NCBI RefSeq assembly: GCF_030407435.1
Contig: NZ_JASDDK010000002.1
Coordinates: forward strand, 776,702-840,701
Direction: 5' to 3'
Length of the DNA: 64,000 nt
From: Winogradskyella bathintestinalis
GTDB taxonomy: Bacteria; Bacteroidota; Bacteroidia; Flavobacteriales; Flavobacteriaceae
Position 1 is the first letter of the stretch. Every line of letters begins with the position of its first letter. The position numbers and the translations under genes were made by a program. This document shows, one piece after another, positions 62,935 to 64,000 of the stretch. The notes below the pieces were generated by a model that was not told where the DNA came from, did no database searches, and worked only from the letters and a program-made list of their open reading frames with translations.

Positions 62935-63084
62935 TTAACTATCGGTTTCTAAAGACTTGATGGTTTTGTTGAATTTATCAATATCTTTAAAAAATTGACC
63001 TCCTATTTCCATAGCCAATCTATAATAGGGTAATATTATATTAGGAAAGCTCTTCTTCTTGTATGGATTTTCTTCGGCTTCCAT
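62935..63084 (-). CDS. Small unrecognised protein, 49 residues
   Basis: The frame runs from ATG at 63082-63084 to TAA at 62935-62937, 21 bp after the stop of the upstream gene on the same strand. The product begins MEAEENPYKKKSFPNIILPY and ends KTIKSLETDS. It has balanced, protein-like composition and a plausible amphipathic C-terminal helix but no recognised domain. Its close spacing suggests a shared transcript with the 63106-64000 gene. Confidence 0.5.
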   Translation of the reverse strand: MEAEENPYKKKSFPNIILPYYRLAMEIGGQFFKDIDKFNKTIKSLETDS

Positions 63085-63105
63085 TTGATCCTTTTTAAAA
63101 TCACC

Positions 63106-64000
63106 CTATTTAAGAAGTAAAATTGTTGCTCGACGCAAAGTTTTAGGATCTTGTTTCTCTCTTATCATATCTACAAGGTTAAAGAAGTCCTTATCGTTTT
63201 TTACAATGTTCTCTTTGCTTTCATAACGTTTTAGCTGGTCGTCTATTTCTATTTCCTCGATACGAGCCATATTCATTTGGATATTACGTCCTGACCAGAA
63301 TTTGTATTCTTCATCATACCAAATACCAGAGTCGTGAAGTTTACCATAAAGGCTTACAGAATCTTTTATTCTAAATCCCTTGAGTCCTTCATCTAAACCA
63401 ATAATTGTTGCCTTACATGGGTTAGGGAAATAAGCGTCTACAATCTTGTCTTCATTATACCCATTCCACAAATCCCAATAGCACTTTTTAAAAGCATCAA
63501 ATAATAGTATTACTGCTTCTACTTTGGGATAAAAGAATGATGGAATATCAAAAGACATTTTATTCATCCCATCTACTAACATAGGTTCTGTATCGTGCAT
63601 AACGTATTCATTCTCTTCTATAGAATAAGCTGAATGAAAAAATGAATTTCTGATTTCCTTAAAATGAACAGTCTCGTAAAAGTTAATTAAACTTTGCTTC
63701 TCGGTATCTGCAAACAATTCCATTAAGAAATCTTGCTTTTCCCCTATACCTAATAGTCTTTCGTATTTACGAGTTTTCCAAAAAAGATAAGAAGATCCTT
63801 TATACCCAAGCGTGATACGACAAAGGCTACCTATCATATTATAGAAATCACTGTTTTCAAAAAATGTTGAATATAGCTGCAAACCCATTCTCGCTTTTTC
63901 CTTGCCTTCTAGTTCTCTGTATAACTTCGTATAAAAAGGGATAGCATCAAAAAATTCTAGTAAATTGGAATTAAGGTTTTGTGAACTTATACCCTTATAG
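63106..64000 (-). CDS. Unrecognised protein, 5' end beyond the window
   Basis: The frame is open through base 64000; an internal Met at 63888 is not necessarily the start. The visible part of about 297 residues is soluble, rich in Tyr, Phe, Lys and Glu, with no signal peptide or membrane helix. Segments such as FYETVHFKEIRNSFFHSAYS and EYVMHDTEPML resemble the helical HEPN-like style, and RNSFFHS has the RnxxxH-type pattern, but I cannot assign a family. The C-terminus is DPKTLRRATILLLK. Confidence 0.55.
   Translation of the reverse strand, partial: YKGISSQNLNSNLLEFFDAIPFYTKLYRELEGKEKARMGLQLYSTFFENSDFYNMIGSLCRITLGYKGSSYLFWKTRKYERLLGIGEKQDFLMELFADTEKQSLINFYETVHFKEIRNSFFHSAYSIEENEYVMHDTEPMLVDGMNKMSFDIPSFFYPKVEAVILLFDAFKKCYWDLWNGYNEDKIVDAYFPNPCKATIIGLDEGLKGFRIKDSVSLYGKLHDSGIWYDEEYKFWSGRNIQMNMARIEEIEIDDQLKRYESKENIVKNDKDFFNLVDMIREKQDPKTLRRATILLLK

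Overview
The window is AT-rich DNA from a Bacteroidota bacterium, most likely a member of the Flavobacteriaceae. The evidence is a SusC/SusD pair, FucP-type sugar permease, GH92 mannosidases, LytS/LytTR regulators with NPHFxFN kinase cores, fused ABC permease/M1 peptidase, and weak Shine-Dalgarno signals with occasional TAnnTTTG-like -7 boxes. No rRNA, tRNA, phage, IS transposase or CRISPR was found.

1-21.2 kb: a polysaccharide utilisation locus read on the minus strand. From its promoter side it holds a SusC transporter, SusD lipoprotein, two discoidin-type surface lipoproteins, three tandem GH92 alpha-mannosidases, a FucP-like permease, a sialate O-acetylesterase-like SGNH esterase and a probable five-bladed-propeller protein. 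A membrane-anchored regulator, truncated by the window edge, converges on it. The set fits capture and trimming of alpha-mannose-rich glycans (N-glycan or mannan) and import of the sugars.

21.2-29.2 kb: a 1 kb gap, a serine hydrolase, a membrane class III nucleotide cyclase, then an ABC export module (ATPase plus permease fused to an M1 peptidase).

29.2-45.2 kb: three LytS/LytTR two-component pairs, an ECF sigma factor with a membrane partner, and many hydrolases (serine beta-lactamase-like, alpha/beta, CocE). Two of the LytTR systems have visible paired operator repeats. For the third, the same operator lies in front of the kinase gene and of two distant paralogous lipoprotein genes (43.2 and 58.5 kb), which defines a small regulon.

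45.4-53.3 kb: a run of unrelated single genes, all on the minus strand (CPBP proteases, metallo-hydrolase, tryptophanyl-tRNA synthetase, DUF4386 protein, esterases, small membrane protein). Several are separated by related 100-140 bp folded spacers. Spacer architecture, covarying hairpins and gene-specific inverted ends resemble integron attC sites and gene cassettes, with no integrase in view. This is the most unusual part of the window.

53.5-64 kb: alpha/beta hydrolases, a medium-chain reductase, two outer-membrane-type proteins, a frameshifted small membrane protein, a perfect 94-bp tandem repeat at the 3' end of a chimeric lipoprotein gene, an acyltransferase, an ankyrin lipoprotein divergent from an AraC-HTH/TPR membrane regulator, and two unrecognised genes, one running off the window end.
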